DNA of 64,000 bases from Polynucleobacter sp. HIN7 (GTDB lineage: Bacteria > Pseudomonadota > Gammaproteobacteria > Burkholderiales > Burkholderiaceae): positions 186,001 through 250,000 of the forward strand of contig NZ_AP028138.1 in NCBI RefSeq assembly GCF_030297595.1. Reading direction: 5' to 3'. The notes below the pieces were generated by a model. The model did no database searches. It was not told where the DNA came from and saw only the letters and a list, made by a program, of their open reading frames with translations. Shown here one piece after another: positions 26,167 through 39,431 of this stretch (positions are counted from its first letter, which is position 1; each line of letters opens with the position of its first letter). A program made the position numbers and the translations under genes.

Positions 26167-28503
26167 ATGAGTCAATCTGGCAATAAACCTAATCAAAATA
26201 AAGAAGAGCAAATTAAGGCTTTGCGTGAAGCTGCCCTTAAGTACCACGAGTTTCCGGTCCCCGGCAAAATATCAATTGCCCCCACCAAGCAATTAACCAA
26301 TCAACGTGACCTTTCTTTGGCTTACACGCCAGGTGTAGCAGCGGCTTGTGAAGAAATCAAACGAGACCCTGCCACTGCATTTCGCTATACCGCTCGTGGT
26401 AATTTAGTTGGGGTGGTCACCAACGGTACGGCTGTGTTAGGTTTGGGTGATATTGGCGCACTCGCCAGTAAGCCGGTGATGGAAGGTAAGGCAGTACTTT
26501 TTAAAAAGTTTGCTGGGATTGATGTGTTTGATATCGAGGTCAACGAAAGCGATCCCGATAAATTAGTTGAAGTAATTGCTGCCCTGGAGCCGACCTTTGG
26601 CGGAATTAACCTCGAGGATATTAAGGCCCCGGATTGCTTCTTGGTCGAGCGCAAACTCCGTGAGCGCATGAAGATTCCAGTCTTTCATGATGATCAACAT
26701 GGCACAGCCATTGTGGTGGCAGCAGCGATTCTCAATGGTCTAAAAGTTGTTGGTAAAGATATTACGAAGGTTAAGTTAGTGACATCCGGTGCCGGCGCGG
26801 CCGCGCTGGCCTGTTTGGAGTTATTGGTTCATCTTGGCTTACCTAAGAGCAATATCTGGGTAACCGATATTGTCGGTGTGGTTTATGAGGGCCGCACTGA
26901 GCTCATGGATCCGCAGAAAACACCATTTGCGCAAAAGACCGACAAGCGCACCTTAGGCGATGTGATTGAAGGGGCTGATGTATTTTTGGGCTTATCGGCT
27001 GGTGGAGTTTTAAAGTCCGAGATGGTTGCCAAAATGGCAGATAAGCCACTTGTGTTTGCCTTAGCAAATCCAACCCCTGAGATCTTGCCGGAGGAGGTCA
27101 AGCTGGTTCGTCCCGATGCCGTAATGGCAACTGGGCGAACGGATTACCCCAATCAAGTGAACAATGTCCTGTGCTTCCCATTCATCTTTCGCGGGGCTTT
27201 GGATGTTGGGGCAACCACCATTACCACCGAGATGGAAATCGCGGCAGTGAAGGCAATTGCTGAATTAGCTCAAGCAGAACAAAGTGATGTGGTGGCGGCG
27301 GTTTACAGTAGCGAGAACTTGGCTTTTGGCCCTGATTATTTAATTCCGAAACCGTTTGATCCGCGCCTAATTACGGTAATTGCACCAGCCGTTGCGAAGG
27401 CCGCCATGGACTGCGGAGTTGCAAGTCGACCCATCAAAGATTTTGCTCTTTACAAAGATCAATTGCAGCAGTTTGTGTATCACTCGGGCACAGTCATGAA
27501 ACCCTTGTTTGGGATTGCGAAGAAGATTCCGATGGAGCAAAAACGGATTGTCTTTTGTGAGGGTGAGGATGAACGTGTGATGCGTGCCGTGCAAATCATG
27601 CTCGACGAAAGTTTGGTGAACCCCATCCTCATTGGGCGTCCATCGGTGATTGAGCATCGCATCGAGAAATACGGCCTGCGCATGAAATCAGGCGTGGATA
27701 TCGAGATCGTCAATCCGGAAAGTGATGTGCGCTATCGTGATTTTTGGCAAACTTATTTGCAACTCACTGAGCGCAAGGGGGTGACCGAGTCCTTCGCGAA
27801 GCTCGAGATGCGCCGCCGCAATACTTTAATTGGCTCTATTCTCCTCAAAAAAGGGCAGGCCGATGGCATGATTTGCGGCACGATCAGCAACACTGCCATG
27901 CACTTGAAATACATTGATGAGGTCATTGGTCATGAATCGGGTGCGACAGTTTATGGAGCAATGTCGGGGCTGATACTGCCGAATCGCCAAGTCTTCTTGG
28001 TAGATACCCATGTCAATATTGATCCAAGCGCTGCCGAGTTAGCTGAAATCACACTCTTAGCTGCGAGCGAGATGCGCAAGTTGGGTATGACCCCGAAAGT
28101 TGCCTTACTTTCACATTCGAACTTTGGTTCCAGTGATGCGCCATCGGCTGCAAAAATGCGTGCGGTATTGGCGATTTTGCAAAAAGCTGCTCCTGAGCTT
28201 GAGGTGGATGGTGAAATGCACGGTGATTGTGCGCTGGACCCGGAAATTCGGGCTGGTGCGATTACAAACTCAAGCTTGCGTGGAGAGGCCAATTTATTGG
28301 TCTTGCCCAATATTGATGCCGCCAATATTTCTTATAACTTATTGAAAACTGCCGCTGGAAATGGTGTTGCAATCGGACCACTTTTGCTCGGGGTTGCAAA
28401 ACCGATTCATATTTTGACTCCGGCGGCCACGGTGCGTCGGATTGTCAATGTGAGCACACTTGCGGTTGTAGAGGCCGCCACTCAATCCAAGGGCTTATTT
28501 TAA
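26167..28503 (+). CDS. maeB: NADP-dependent malic enzyme with C-terminal phosphotransacetylase domain
   Basis: Decarboxylates malate to pyruvate. The 778-residue protein is the MaeB hybrid. The malic-enzyme N-terminal domain has [14 protein letters not shown] and [10 protein letters not shown], and the nucleotide domain includes [16 protein letters not shown] Pta-like domain follows from about residue 430 to the end, which in E. coli MaeB is regulatory. Length matches the family (about 760). It is divergent from thiL and followed by a 125-base spacer. Confidence 0.97.
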   Translation: MSQSGNKPNQNKEEQIKALREAALKYHEFPVPGKISIAPTKQLTNQRDLSLAYTPGVAAACEEIKRDPATAFRYTARGNLVGVVTNGTAVLGLGDIGALASKPVMEGKAVLFKKFAGIDVFDIEVNESDPDKLVEVIAALEPTFGGINLEDIKAPDCFLVERKLRERMKIPVFHDDQHGTAIVVAAAILNGLKVVGKDITKVKLVTSGAGAAALACLELLVHLGLPKSNIWVTDIVGVVYEGRTELMDPQKTPFAQKTDKRTLGDVIEGADVFLGLSAGGVLKSEMVAKMADKPLVFALANPTPEILPEEVKLVRPDAVMATGRTDYPNQVNNVLCFPFIFRGALDVGATTITTEMEIAAVKAIAELAQAEQSDVVAAVYSSENLAFGPDYLIPKPFDPRLITVIAPAVAKAAMDCGVASRPIKDFALYKDQLQQFVYHSGTVMKPLFGIAKKIPMEQKRIVFCEGEDERVMRAVQIMLDESLVNPILIGRPSVIEHRIEKYGLRMKSGVDIEIVNPESDVRYRDFWQTYLQLTERKGVTESFAKLEMRRRNTLIGSILLKKGQADGMICGTISNTAMHLKYIDEVIGHESGATVYGAMSGLILPNRQVFLVDTHVNIDPSAAELAEITLLAASEMRKLGMTPKVALLSHSNFGSSDAPSAAKMRAVLAILQKAAPELEVDGEMHGDCALDPEIRAGAITNSSLRGEANLLVLPNIDAANISYNLLKTAAGNGVAIGPLLLGVAKPIHILTPAATVRRIVNVSTLAVVEAATQSKGLF

Positions 28504-28545
28504 AAGGGAAATATACTTAGTAAGTAGTCGCTCACTTTTAAATTA

Positions 28546-28559
28546 TTGATAAAAATCAA
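28546..28559. promoter_or_regulatory. FNR/ANR-type binding site upstream of the barstar gene
   Basis: TTGAT-AAAA-ATCAA is an exact match to the FNR-family consensus TTGATN4ATCAA, set in a longer inverted repeat TTATTGAT/ATCAATAA. It is centred about 76 bases before the ATG at 28629. If the transcript began about 41 bases after its centre (near 28594), it would be a class II activation site. The spacer also follows maeB, so a role as a weak maeB 3' hairpin is possible, but no T-run follows. Confidence 0.6.
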
Positions 28560-28628
28560 TAACTTATCAAATTAGTTCTTGGATTAGGCTTGATTTAGGG
28601 GCGGGATAAGGGTAATCTACTATCCATC

Positions 28629-29249
28629 ATGAATATTCTTCCTGAAAACATTACTTCAGCAAGCGTCGAAGATCACAGCCGCGCAGAAAATTGGGACAGA
28701 AATGATCAAGCCGATCGCGAGATCTCGGCGGCGAGCATTTATGCCCAAGGTGGTCTGTCGCGTCTTCAGACCTATGCTGCCAATCAAGACCTAGGAAAAA
28801 AAGTGACAGCTTCTTGGCGTGCTGCTTTGGCTATGAGGGATGCCGGTCCCCCAGCAATGTTGCGCAGTGTGCGCCCCAATATCGTGCAATCGATTCGTGC
28901 ATTCAGAACTAGTGACCTAGCTGAGGCTGCCACTGAACTTGGACAGCACTTTGTGTATGCGAGTTGCACCAATGCCAATACCAAGGGTGAGGTGCTCGAA
29001 GCAATCGCGAACGCCTATATGTTTACCAAGCAGCAGGCTAAAAACTTTGATCCCCTGTTAGATGCTCTGACAACCTTGGTTGACAAAGCTGGTCCTCAGC
29101 CAGGTTTTGTGGTGGTCCTCGAAGGTTTGCCTTGCACTCAAAAGTTTGACAAAGAAGCCAGGGAGACTCTCCTAGATGTGTTCCGCGATGCCGTTGAGTT
29201 TTGGTCAGAGCGCCGCGTCCCATATCGAGTCTTTTACTCGTTCGCTTAA
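28629..29249 (+). CDS. Barstar-domain protein with N-terminal extension
   Basis: A 206-residue protein. Residues from about 107 to the end resemble barstar, the inhibitor of the RNase barnase. NFDPLLDALTTL (139-150) lines up with barstar NLDALWDCLT, and ETLLDVFRDA (179-188) with ESVLQVFREA. By this alignment the three acidic barnase contacts D35, D39 and E76 become D141, D145 and D187. The first 105 residues are Ala/Arg-rich with no domain I recognise. No barnase-like gene lies nearby; the neighbours are maeB and rsmE. It may be a housekeeping barstar homologue with an unknown partner. Its stop interlocks with that of rsmE. Confidence 0.78.
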   Translation: MNILPENITSASVEDHSRAENWDRNDQADREISAASIYAQGGLSRLQTYAANQDLGKKVTASWRAALAMRDAGPPAMLRSVRPNIVQSIRAFRTSDLAEAATELGQHFVYASCTNANTKGEVLEAIANAYMFTKQQAKNFDPLLDALTTLVDKAGPQPGFVVVLEGLPCTQKFDKEARETLLDVFRDAVEFWSERRVPYRVFYSFA

Positions 29250-29998
29250 CTCGTCTTTAAGCTCCAAATACTCTCTACGGCTGAGATCGTAACGATCCCA
29301 GCCGTTTCTGTTCGTAGAATGCGTGGACCAAGTGATAAGGCGGTAAAACCAGCCTGTTTGGCATATTCCTCTTCCTCAGGGCAAAACCCTCCCTCTGGAC
29401 CAATCGCAAGTGCAATGCTTTGGGGTGGATGCCGATTTAGAAATTGATGCAGCGAATCGGTGGTCGTTGTGCTCAAAAGGATTTTTAACCCAGCCACACT
29501 TTGTTTGAATGCATCCCGAGGATGTTGGATTGCGTTAACTTCTGGAATGACGCTGCGATCGCATTGCTCACACGCCGCTTGCGCGATTGCCTGCCAATGA
29601 AGCAGACGTTTTTCTAGTCGCTTTGAGTCATGTTTGAGTTTGACCACCGAGCGTTCACACTCAATGGGGGTGATGCTTGTCGCCCCCGTTTCAACAGCTT
29701 TCTCGATGACCCAATCCATTTTGTCACCGCTGGCAAGTCCCTGAATTAGGTCTATGCGATAAGGGAGCTCGCGCTGGCGATCTTCTTGGATTTGTTCAAT
29801 TTCAATCTGGGAATAGGTTTCGTTCGTTCTGGAGACTCTTCCTACCGCGGTATGGCCTTTACCATCAAACACAGTGAATACATCATTTGCTCCGATACGA
29901 CGAACGCGCAAGTGATGGGCTAAATCATTATCAACTGTTAGAAGTTGTTTTGGTAGATTAGATTGGGCCCAATCACCCGCTAGGTAGAACTGTGGCAT
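29246..29998 (-). CDS. rsmE: 16S rRNA m3U1498 methyltransferase
   Basis: Methylates N3 of U1498 in 16S rRNA. The 250-residue SPOUT-class protein has an N-terminal PUA-like part (HHLRVRRIGANDVFTVFDG) and the knotted AdoMet site at the C-terminus (AIGPEGGFCPEEE and LGPRILRTETAG). Length matches E. coli RsmE (243). The downstream gene on the same strand, reading away from fur, is absent; it ends on the barstar gene. Confidence 0.95.
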   Translation of the reverse strand: MPQFYLAGDWAQSNLPKQLLTVDNDLAHHLRVRRIGANDVFTVFDGKGHTAVGRVSRTNETYSQIEIEQIQEDRQRELPYRIDLIQGLASGDKMDWVIEKAVETGATSITPIECERSVVKLKHDSKRLEKRLLHWQAIAQAACEQCDRSVIPEVNAIQHPRDAFKQSVAGLKILLSTTTTDSLHQFLNRHPPQSIALAIGPEGGFCPEEEEYAKQAGFTALSLGPRILRTETAGIVTISAVESIWSLKTS

Positions 29999-30024
29999 AC
30001 AAGCTCAGTGAGTAATTGGATCAA

Positions 30025-30474
30025 TTACTTTTTCTTATTGCGACAGTTCTTTTTCTGGCAATGACCGTACATCGCCAGAGAATGCTCTTGGAGCTTAAAC
30101 CCGAGGGATTTGGCAATTTCGTTTTGGCGTTTTTCAATGGCCGAATCCACAAACTCCTCGACATGACCACAGTCAAGGCACACAAGATGGTCGTGATGAT
30201 TTCCTTCATTAAGCTCATAAATGGCTCGGCTATCCCCCTTACTCGACTCAAAATGGCTTCTTAGCAGGATTCCGGCTTGCTCAAATTGGGTTAAAACGCG
30301 ATAGACCGTGGCTAAGCCGATATCGGAGTTATCCTTCACAAGTGCCATGTAGACCTCTTCGGCACTAAAGTGCGAATCCGCGTTTTCCTGAAAAAACTCA
30401 AGGACTTTCATCCGTGGCGCCGTGACTTTTAGACCGATTTCACGGAGGTCGGTGGGGGTGGCGTTTTGGCTCAT
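30025..30474 (-). CDS. fur: Ferric uptake regulator
   Basis: Iron-responsive repressor. The 149-residue protein has the winged-helix N-terminus (PRMKVLEFFQ, DIGLATVYRVLTQFEQAG), the metal-binding HHDHLVCLDCGHVEEF, and a C-terminal second Cys pair (CQKKNC). It lies divergent from bamE over 70 bases, an arrangement common in betaproteobacteria. I did not find a convincing Fur box in that spacer, so autoregulation is not supported by sequence. Confidence 0.96.
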   Translation of the reverse strand: MSQNATPTDLREIGLKVTAPRMKVLEFFQENADSHFSAEEVYMALVKDNSDIGLATVYRVLTQFEQAGILLRSHFESSKGDSRAIYELNEGNHHDHLVCLDCGHVEEFVDSAIEKRQNEIAKSLGFKLQEHSLAMYGHCQKKNCRNKKK

Positions 30475-30544
30475 ACGATTTGGCTCGATTGGCAGGTTTG
30501 GGCGCTAAAATCAGATACTTAATGATACGTTGAACTGTTGACCC

Positions 30545-31141
30545 ATGCAGATTAGCATTTTTACTTGCCGCAAGCCAAATCGAGCTTTTGCATCACGGAT
30601 GTTGATCGTGTTGTGCGCCTGTCTTGGTTTGGGTGCGTGTACCTCGGCGGTTGACAATACTCAGCGAGCTTGGATGAATACTATTTTCCAGCCGTATGTC
30701 CCCGATGTGGTTCAAGGCAACTTTATTTCCAGTGAGCAATATGCTCAATTAAAAGTAGGTATGAGTCGAGAGCAGGTGCGCCAAATTATGGGTACCCCAT
30801 TATTAGCGAGTTATTTTCATGCCAATCGCTGGGACTATGTATTTGAATTTAAGCGCGAGGGTCAGACCATCGGTAAGGAGAGACGCGTCACATTATTTTT
30901 TGAAGGCGATAAGCTCGTGAAGTTTGATGGCGATGCCTTACCTACTGAAGTAGAGCTTGTGGCCGAGATTGACAACTATGCGCGGGAGAAGCGCAGTTTT
31001 TGGGAAGTGCTAACGGGTAAAAATAAACCACCCAAGCCAGTAAAGAGGCCACCCCCTGAAGTGATGGTGATTAGCCAGCCTAATAATTTGCCGGTCCCAA
31101 CACCGCAGCCTGATGTGGTGATCACCCCTGTTAAAAATTAA
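30545..31141 (+). CDS. bamE: Outer membrane assembly lipoprotein BamE
   Basis: Small lipoprotein of the BAM complex that inserts beta-barrels in the outer membrane. It has a hydrophobic signal and a lipobox LGAC with lipidated C32, then the SmpA/OmlA core [19 protein letters not shown]. The 198-residue chain is longer than E. coli BamE (113) because of a Pro-rich C-terminal tail. Residues 1-18 are long for a signal n-region; an in-frame ATG at 30599 would give a tighter signal peptide and is an alternative start. Confidence 0.94.
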   Translation: MQISIFTCRKPNRAFASRMLIVLCACLGLGACTSAVDNTQRAWMNTIFQPYVPDVVQGNFISSEQYAQLKVGMSREQVRQIMGTPLLASYFHANRWDYVFEFKREGQTIGKERRVTLFFEGDKLVKFDGDALPTEVELVAEIDNYAREKRSFWEVLTGKNKPPKPVKRPPPEVMVISQPNNLPVPTPQPDVVITPVKN

Positions 31142-31155
31142 TTAGAGAGCTAGCG

Positions 31156-31959
31156 ATGCCAATGAAATTTGCAGTTGCGGGCGCAACCGGAAAAATGGGC
31201 AAAATGCTCATCGACACGATTTTGAGATCATCCAATGCGCAATTAACCGGTGCCCTTGAGCATCCTAGTTGCCCCTTATTAGGAACGGATGCGGGAGCAT
31301 TTTTAGGTCAACAAACCAATGTCTTGATTACGTCTGATTTAGCCAAAGGATTAGCGGGTGCCGAGTATTTAATTGATTTCACAAGGCCCGAAGGAACTCT
31401 ATTGCATGTTGAGGCTGCGAAGCGGGCAGGCGTCAAAATGATTATTGGCACAACTGGTTTTACTGCTGAGCAATTGCAACAGCTTCGCGGTGCGACCGAC
31501 ACTATTGCCATCGTATTTGCGCCTAATATGAGCGTGGGGGTGAATGCTACCCTCAAAATTTTGCAAGTCGCCGCCCAGTTGCTTAACCAGGGGTATGACA
31601 TCGAAATTGTGGAAGCGCATCATCGGCACAAAGTGGATGCACCTTCAGGAACGGCCATCAAAATGGGTGAGGTGATTGCCAAGGCCCAAGGTCATTCCCT
31701 AGCTGATCTGGCGGTGTATGCCCGTGAGGGTCACACTGGTGGGCGTAAGCCAGGCACCATTGGTTTTGCAACGATACGGGGTGGTGATATCGTGGGTGAT
31801 CACACCGTGATCTTTGCCGGTGAGGGTGAGCGCATCGAAATTAGCCATCGCTCCACAAGCCGTCAATCGTATGCCGAGGGCGCCTTACGAGCCGCTGCTT
31901 TTTTGCAAAACCAACCTAAGGGCTGGTTTGATATGCAAGACGTCTTAGGCCTCAAATAA
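31156..31959 (+). CDS. dapB: 4-hydroxy-tetrahydrodipicolinate reductase
   Basis: Makes tetrahydrodipicolinate for lysine and diaminopimelate. The 267-residue protein has the nucleotide motif [12 protein letters not shown], the substrate motif [15 protein letters not shown] and [19 protein letters not shown] precedes the ATG. It sits 14 bases after bamE in a long co-directional run; DAP is needed for peptidoglycan, like several neighbours. Confidence 0.97.
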   Translation: MPMKFAVAGATGKMGKMLIDTILRSSNAQLTGALEHPSCPLLGTDAGAFLGQQTNVLITSDLAKGLAGAEYLIDFTRPEGTLLHVEAAKRAGVKMIIGTTGFTAEQLQQLRGATDTIAIVFAPNMSVGVNATLKILQVAAQLLNQGYDIEIVEAHHRHKVDAPSGTAIKMGEVIAKAQGHSLADLAVYAREGHTGGRKPGTIGFATIRGGDIVGDHTVIFAGEGERIEISHRSTSRQSYAEGALRAAAFLQNQPKGWFDMQDVLGLK

Positions 31960-31971
31960 TTTAATCCCTAA

Positions 31972-34653
<2,682 letters not shown>

Positions 34654-34657
34654 GCAG

Positions 34658-35185
34658 ATGAGCGTACCTCATAATTTCAATCGTCGCCTGCTGCTAAGAA
34701 GTAGCCTTTTTGGCTTCATAACAGTTTTTGGATTGTCTGCATGTGGTTTTCGTTTACGTGGCTCCGTCACTATTCCCTATAAATCGATTTTGATTTCAGG
34801 GCGACCATCGCCCCAATTACGTTTTGACCTCGAGCGCATTATTTCGACGGGAACAAATGCAAAGGTAGTCACCTCGGGCAAGGATGCCGATTTGATTCTG
34901 GATATTGTGAGCGAAGATAGTACTCGGCAAATTTTGACCTATACCTCGACGGGTCAGATTTCTGCGTATCGACTCAATAATCGGGTCGTGTTCCGCGCTT
35001 TTGATAATACGGGTGCCGAAGTCATTCCAGAATCCGATATCTATGTGATACGGGATCTCGATTTCACTGTGGCAACTGTATTGTCTGCCGATATCCAGCA
35101 ACAACAATTTTTAGAGAGCATGCGTTCTGATTTGGCGCTGCAGATCTTGCGTCGCATTGCCACCCTAGGTCGGGTGAGTAAATAA
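34658..35185 (+). CDS. lptE: LPS-assembly lipoprotein LptE
   Basis: Plugs the LptD barrel that delivers lipopolysaccharide to the outer leaflet. The 175-residue protein has an N-terminal signal and lipobox LSAC (C29) followed by GFRLRG, the usual start of mature LptE. The start chosen (ATG 34658, four bases after the leuS stop) gives a positively charged n-region; an upstream in-frame ATG at 34640 overlaps leuS. The order leuS-lptE-holA is conserved in many proteobacteria. Confidence 0.94.
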   Translation: MSVPHNFNRRLLLRSSLFGFITVFGLSACGFRLRGSVTIPYKSILISGRPSPQLRFDLERIISTGTNAKVVTSGKDADLILDIVSEDSTRQILTYTSTGQISAYRLNNRVVFRAFDNTGAEVIPESDIYVIRDLDFTVATVLSADIQQQQFLESMRSDLALQILRRIATLGRVSK

Positions 35186-35207
35186 ATTTTCTATTTGATC
35201 GATTTCA

Positions 35208-36263
35208 ATGATCAAAAGTGATGCCTTTCAGATTCATTTGGCTGGTTTAGCGAAGGGTTCCCAGAGCCTTCATCCCTTATATGTTTTTTCGGGGGATGAG
35301 CCACTTCTGATGATGGAGGCTGTGGACAGCCTCAGGGCATTTGCCAAAACCCAAGGATTTACTGAGCGCGATGTGATGGTTCAGGATCGCTACTTTGATT
35401 GGCCATCGTTATTAAGTGTCGGGCAATCCATGTCCCTGTTTGGCGATAAGCGCTTTGTGGAACTGCGTATGCCCACTGGCAAACCTGGTCGCGAGGGGGC
35501 GGATGTACTGAGAAACTTTGCCACATCTTTAGGATCAGCCGGCTCAGTGCCTGACGTGATTGTGTGCATTCAGCTTCCGCGTCTTGATCTGAAAACCAAG
35601 GGCTCTGCTTGGTTTGTGGCGTTAGATGAGGCCGGGATGGCGGTCCAGATTGATTCGATTGAACGAAGTCAATTACCCCAATGGATTGCTAAGCGAATGT
35701 CACTGCAGTCGCAATCCGTTGAACCTGGGGAAGCGGGGCTGCCCAGTTTGCAATGGATGGCCGATCAGGTTGAAGGTAACTTGATCGCTGCCCATCAAGA
35801 AATTCAGAAGCTGGGACTTTTGTATCCCAGCGGAGTGATTACCGATGAGCAAATTCGTGCTGCGGTTCTCAAAGTTGCTCGCTATGATCTATTTGAGCTG
35901 ACAGAGGCACTACTGTCTGGTGATGCGGCACGTCTGAATCGAATGGTAGATGGCCTACAAGGTGAGGGTGAGCCCTTGCCTCTAATTCTGTGGGGAATTA
36001 GCGATGAGCTAAGAACGCTTAATCGGGCCCAGACTGCGCTTACTGCAGGAGAGAGTTTGCCAACCATCATGCGCAATTACCGCATCTGGGGAAAGCGTGA
36101 GAAGCTTTACCCTATGGCCCTCAAGCGCATTCAACCTAAGAAATTAAAGCAAGCTCTCGTACTCGCTGCCAACTTGGATAAGCAGGCAAAGGGTCTATGG
36201 GTTCGAGATCTTCCAGCCAATCCTTGGGATGGTTTGCGACTTGTTGGGAGTTTATTGCGTTAG
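35208..36263 (+). CDS. holA: DNA polymerase III delta subunit
   Basis: Clamp-loader subunit that opens the beta sliding clamp. The 351-residue protein has the N-terminal [16 protein letters not shown], a central AAA+-like domain without a Walker A motif, and a C-terminal collar region. Length and position after lptE fit HolA. Sequence conservation is low in this family, so context carries part of the call. Confidence 0.93.
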   Translation: MIKSDAFQIHLAGLAKGSQSLHPLYVFSGDEPLLMMEAVDSLRAFAKTQGFTERDVMVQDRYFDWPSLLSVGQSMSLFGDKRFVELRMPTGKPGREGADVLRNFATSLGSAGSVPDVIVCIQLPRLDLKTKGSAWFVALDEAGMAVQIDSIERSQLPQWIAKRMSLQSQSVEPGEAGLPSLQWMADQVEGNLIAAHQEIQKLGLLYPSGVITDEQIRAAVLKVARYDLFELTEALLSGDAARLNRMVDGLQGEGEPLPLILWGISDELRTLNRAQTALTAGESLPTIMRNYRIWGKREKLYPMALKRIQPKKLKQALVLAANLDKQAKGLWVRDLPANPWDGLRLVGSLLR

Positions 36264-36273
36264 AGTATCAACT

Positions 36274-37563
36274 ATGGCAAATGAGATGAACCAAACGATT
36301 GAGCAAATGATGCTGACCATTGGTCAGCAAGCTCGCCTCGCTTCAAGGGCGATGGCCAGAGCCAGTTCTGAGCAAAAGAATCAGGCATTAAGCAATATTG
36401 CGAAGGCTATTCGTAGGGATGTCGCAAAGATTCTGGCGGCCAATGCCCGTGATGTGGAGCGGGCTAAGGCCGCTGGTCATGACGCTGCATTTGTGGATCG
36501 TTTGACCATGACCGAGAAATCGATTGAGACCATGGCCATGGGGTTAGAGCAAATCGTCACCCTGGAGGATCCAATCGGTCAGATCACTCCGTTTAAACAG
36601 CAACCCTCAGGTATTTTGATTGGGCAAATGCGTGTACCCCTTGGTGTGATTGGTATTATTTATGAATCACGTCCGAATGTGACGATTGATGCGGCAGCAC
36701 TGTGTTTAAAGTCAGGAAATGCTGTCATTTTGCGAGGTGGATCGGAGGCAATTGACTCCAATACATTTTTAGCTGGATTAATTCAGGAGGGCCTGGCTGC
36801 CGCTCAGTTGCCAGCCAATGCCGTGCAAGTGATCCAAACAACTGATAGGGCTGCCGTCGGAAAAATGATCACCATGACCGAGTACATTGATGTGATTGTG
36901 CCTCGCGGCGGCAAGAGTTTAATTGCGCGGCTAATGCAAGATGGTCGAGTGCCTATGATCAAACATCTCGATGGTATTTGCCATACCTTTGTAGATGAGG
37001 CTGCCGATGTTGATTTAGCGATTAAAGTATGTGATAACGCCAAGACCCAGCGCTATGCTCCTTGCAATGCGATGGAGACTCTACTCGTTCATGGCAAGAT
37101 CGCACCTCAGGTTTTACCCAAGCTTTGCCGAATTTATCAAGACAAAGGCGTGGAATTGCGTGTGGATCCAAAGACCCGCTCCTTGCTTGAATCGAATCAA
37201 TTTGCTAACTTGGTCGATGCGACTGAGGAAGATTGGCGCACAGAGTATCTGGCGCCGATCTTATCGATTAAGACTGTTGAGAGTCTTGATGAGGCAATGG
37301 ATCATATTGAGCATTATGGTAGTAAGCACACGGATGCGATCATTACGCAAAATCAAGAGCATGCCAATCGTTTCTTGCGAGAAGTCGATAGTGCGAGTGT
37401 GATGGTCAATACCAGCACCCGATTTGCAGATGGCTTTGAGTATGGCTTGGGTGCCGAGATTGGGATCTCCAACGATAAGTTGCATGCGCGTGGCCCCGTT
37501 GGTCTTGAGGGGCTGACCTCGTTGAAGTACGTGGTTATGGGCCACGGTGAAATACGTCAGTAA
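36274..37563 (+). CDS. proA: Gamma-glutamyl phosphate reductase
   Basis: Reduces gamma-glutamyl phosphate to the semialdehyde in proline synthesis. It has [31 protein letters not shown], the catalytic Cys in [10 protein letters not shown] (near residue 236) and the C-terminal GLGAEIGIS. The frame is open to ATG 36229 inside holA, but that adds unrelated residues. ATG 36274 (429 residues) lies just after the holA stop, close to the E. coli length of 417. The Shine-Dalgarno is weak. Confidence 0.96.
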   Translation: MANEMNQTIEQMMLTIGQQARLASRAMARASSEQKNQALSNIAKAIRRDVAKILAANARDVERAKAAGHDAAFVDRLTMTEKSIETMAMGLEQIVTLEDPIGQITPFKQQPSGILIGQMRVPLGVIGIIYESRPNVTIDAAALCLKSGNAVILRGGSEAIDSNTFLAGLIQEGLAAAQLPANAVQVIQTTDRAAVGKMITMTEYIDVIVPRGGKSLIARLMQDGRVPMIKHLDGICHTFVDEAADVDLAIKVCDNAKTQRYAPCNAMETLLVHGKIAPQVLPKLCRIYQDKGVELRVDPKTRSLLESNQFANLVDATEEDWRTEYLAPILSIKTVESLDEAMDHIEHYGSKHTDAIITQNQEHANRFLREVDSASVMVNTSTRFADGFEYGLGAEIGISNDKLHARGPVGLEGLTSLKYVVMGHGEIRQ

Positions 37564-37581
37564 TTTTGATAAAGAGACTCT

Positions 37582-38010
37582 ATGTTTGATGGTTACCTTT
37601 GGGCTAAAACCCTGCACATCGTTTTAATTGCCTCATGGTTTGCTGGGCTTTTTTATTTACCCCGTATCTTTGTGAATCTGGCACAAGAAACCAATGATAT
37701 CGCTTATGAACGTTTAATCGGTATGGCACAACGACTCTACCGTTTTATGACCATCCTGATGATGCCAGCGGTCGCTTTGGGACTCATTTTGTGGCTGTAT
37801 TACGGAGTTGGCCGCGGCTCGATCTGGATGCATGTGAAGGTGTTATTGGTGCTGATTGTGATTGGCTACCATTTGCAATGTAAGCGTCTCCTTAAGCAAT
37901 TTGTTCAAAAGCAAAATACCAAAAGCCACGTGTGGTTTAGATGGTTTAATGAGGCTCCAGTTTTGCTGATGTTGGTAGTCACTGCTCTCGTAGTCATTAA
38001 GCCGAGCTGA
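37582..38010 (+). CDS. hemJ: HemJ-type protoporphyrinogen oxidase
   Basis: A 142-residue inner-membrane protein with about four helices that fits the HemJ (UPF0093) family, which oxidises protoporphyrinogen IX in bacteria lacking HemG/HemY. The N-terminal KTLHIVLIASWFAGLFYLPR carries the conserved His-12 region, and IWMHVKVLLVLIVIGYH the next helix. A GAGA site precedes the ATG. hemL lies about 1.6 kb downstream, consistent with a haem role. Confidence 0.88.
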   Translation: MFDGYLWAKTLHIVLIASWFAGLFYLPRIFVNLAQETNDIAYERLIGMAQRLYRFMTILMMPAVALGLILWLYYGVGRGSIWMHVKVLLVLIVIGYHLQCKRLLKQFVQKQNTKSHVWFRWFNEAPVLLMLVVTALVVIKPS

Positions 38011-38018
38011 TCCCCATT

Positions 38019-39401
38019 GTGAAATTTTTTATTGTTTGTCCGGGCGGACTTGAGGCAGTTTTAGCCCAAGAGCTCGAGGAGATTGTTGCTCGACCTGAGA
38101 TAAAAGCATTGGGGCGATCATCGGTTGACCCAGCCCCGTCAAGCTTAACCGGCGGAATGGGGGTTGAGGGACCGCTTGCCTTAGCAATGGCAATGAATCT
38201 GCATTCACGAATTGCCAGTCGTGTTTTACTAAAGATGACCGACGGACCCTATAAATCCGAGGATGATCTTTATCGTCAAGCAAAAGCGATTGGTTGGGAA
38301 GATTGGTTTTCCTCGAATCAAACGCTTCGGGTCGATATCACCGCACAACGATCGCCTCTAAAGAGTTTGAACTTTGCTACTTTGCGAATCAAAGATGCGA
38401 TTGTTGATCGTTTGCGCGAGCAAACGGGTGGGCGCCCGAATATTGATACAGTGAATCCCGATGTGCGGATTCAGGTTCATTTGACGCAACAACATGCCAC
38501 CATCTATTTGGATACCTCGGGTGAGCCTTTGTTCAAACGCGGCTGGCGGGAGGAAAAGGGTGAAGCGCCTCTTAAAGAGAATCTCGCTGCTGGGATTTTG
38601 CGATTGACCAACTGGCAAGCTGCAATGCCGCTTTATGACCCCATGTGCGGAAGCGGCACCTTTTTGATTGAGGCTGCCCAGATAGCCTTTCATATTCCAG
38701 CGGGGGCGCTGCGAGCGCGCATACTTGGCTCATCCGATCAAAATATAGCCGTATCGTGGAAGCCATCGGTTATGCAAAGTGGCTTTGGCTTTTTGCGACT
38801 CAAGCCCTTTTTGAGCTCCCTGGAAAAAAAGAACTGGCAAACACTTTGCGATGCTGCGAAGACGGAAATGCATCGGCATCAGAAAGACACCATTGCAATT
38901 AGTGGCAGCGATATCAACGAGAAAATGATTGCCATGTGTAAGGCCAATTGGCAACGCGCGCAGTTGCCTGGATTGCCTGTGGTTCGACAATTGGATGCAA
39001 TCGCGATTAGGCCCAACCTTGATTTAACCGAAGGGCAAATGGGAGTGATGGTATTTAATCCACCTTATGGAGAGCGCCTAGCTATGAAGGGTGGCGACTC
39101 TGATCGAACCCATGTCTTTGGTGATAGCAAGGCTGCATACATGCAAAAACGACGTACGAGCCGAGAGCCTTTAGTGAAAGAGCCGATCGATCCGAAGTTT
39201 GCAATGCTACTCGATCAGTTTAGTAAGCAACTGAAAGACCATTTTGCAGGTTGGGAGATCTTTGTTCTCACTGCAGATATGGGCTTACCGGGCCATTTAC
39301 GCATGAAAGAGTCCAAACGCACCCCATTATTTAATGGCCCCTTGGAATGCAGACTCTTCAAGTTTGAGATTCGGGGGCGAAGCGATGCCCAGAAATCGTA
39401 A
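38019..39401 (+). CDS. RlmL-like THUMP/AdoMet RNA methyltransferase
   Basis: A 460-residue protein. It begins CPGGLEAVLAQELEE, as in RlmL/YcbY, has a THUMP-like region (about 70-165), and carries the AdoMet site DPMCGSGTFLIEAA and the amino-methylation motif FNPPYGERL. It lacks the RlmK half of E. coli RlmL (702 residues). A role as 23S rRNA m2G methyltransferase is likely but untested; the exact target base cannot be read here. It starts with GTG at 38019, eight bases after hemJ. Confidence 0.9.
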   Translation: MKFFIVCPGGLEAVLAQELEEIVARPEIKALGRSSVDPAPSSLTGGMGVEGPLALAMAMNLHSRIASRVLLKMTDGPYKSEDDLYRQAKAIGWEDWFSSNQTLRVDITAQRSPLKSLNFATLRIKDAIVDRLREQTGGRPNIDTVNPDVRIQVHLTQQHATIYLDTSGEPLFKRGWREEKGEAPLKENLAAGILRLTNWQAAMPLYDPMCGSGTFLIEAAQIAFHIPAGALRARILGSSDQNIAVSWKPSVMQSGFGFLRLKPFLSSLEKKNWQTLCDAAKTEMHRHQKDTIAISGSDINEKMIAMCKANWQRAQLPGLPVVRQLDAIAIRPNLDLTEGQMGVMVFNPPYGERLAMKGGDSDRTHVFGDSKAAYMQKRRTSREPLVKEPIDPKFAMLLDQFSKQLKDHFAGWEIFVLTADMGLPGHLRMKESKRTPLFNGPLECRLFKFEIRGRSDAQKS

Positions 39402-39431
39402 AATAAGATTTCAATCTGAAAGAAATAACAA

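Noticed and set aside
28504..28628. maeB rho-independent terminator formed by the TTATTGAT/ATCAATAA repeat
   Set aside because: The stem is AT-only and is not followed by a T-run; the exact FNR consensus is a better explanation.
30475..30544. Fur box in the fur-bamE spacer
   Set aside because: No match to the 19-bp Fur consensus beyond a few scattered bases.
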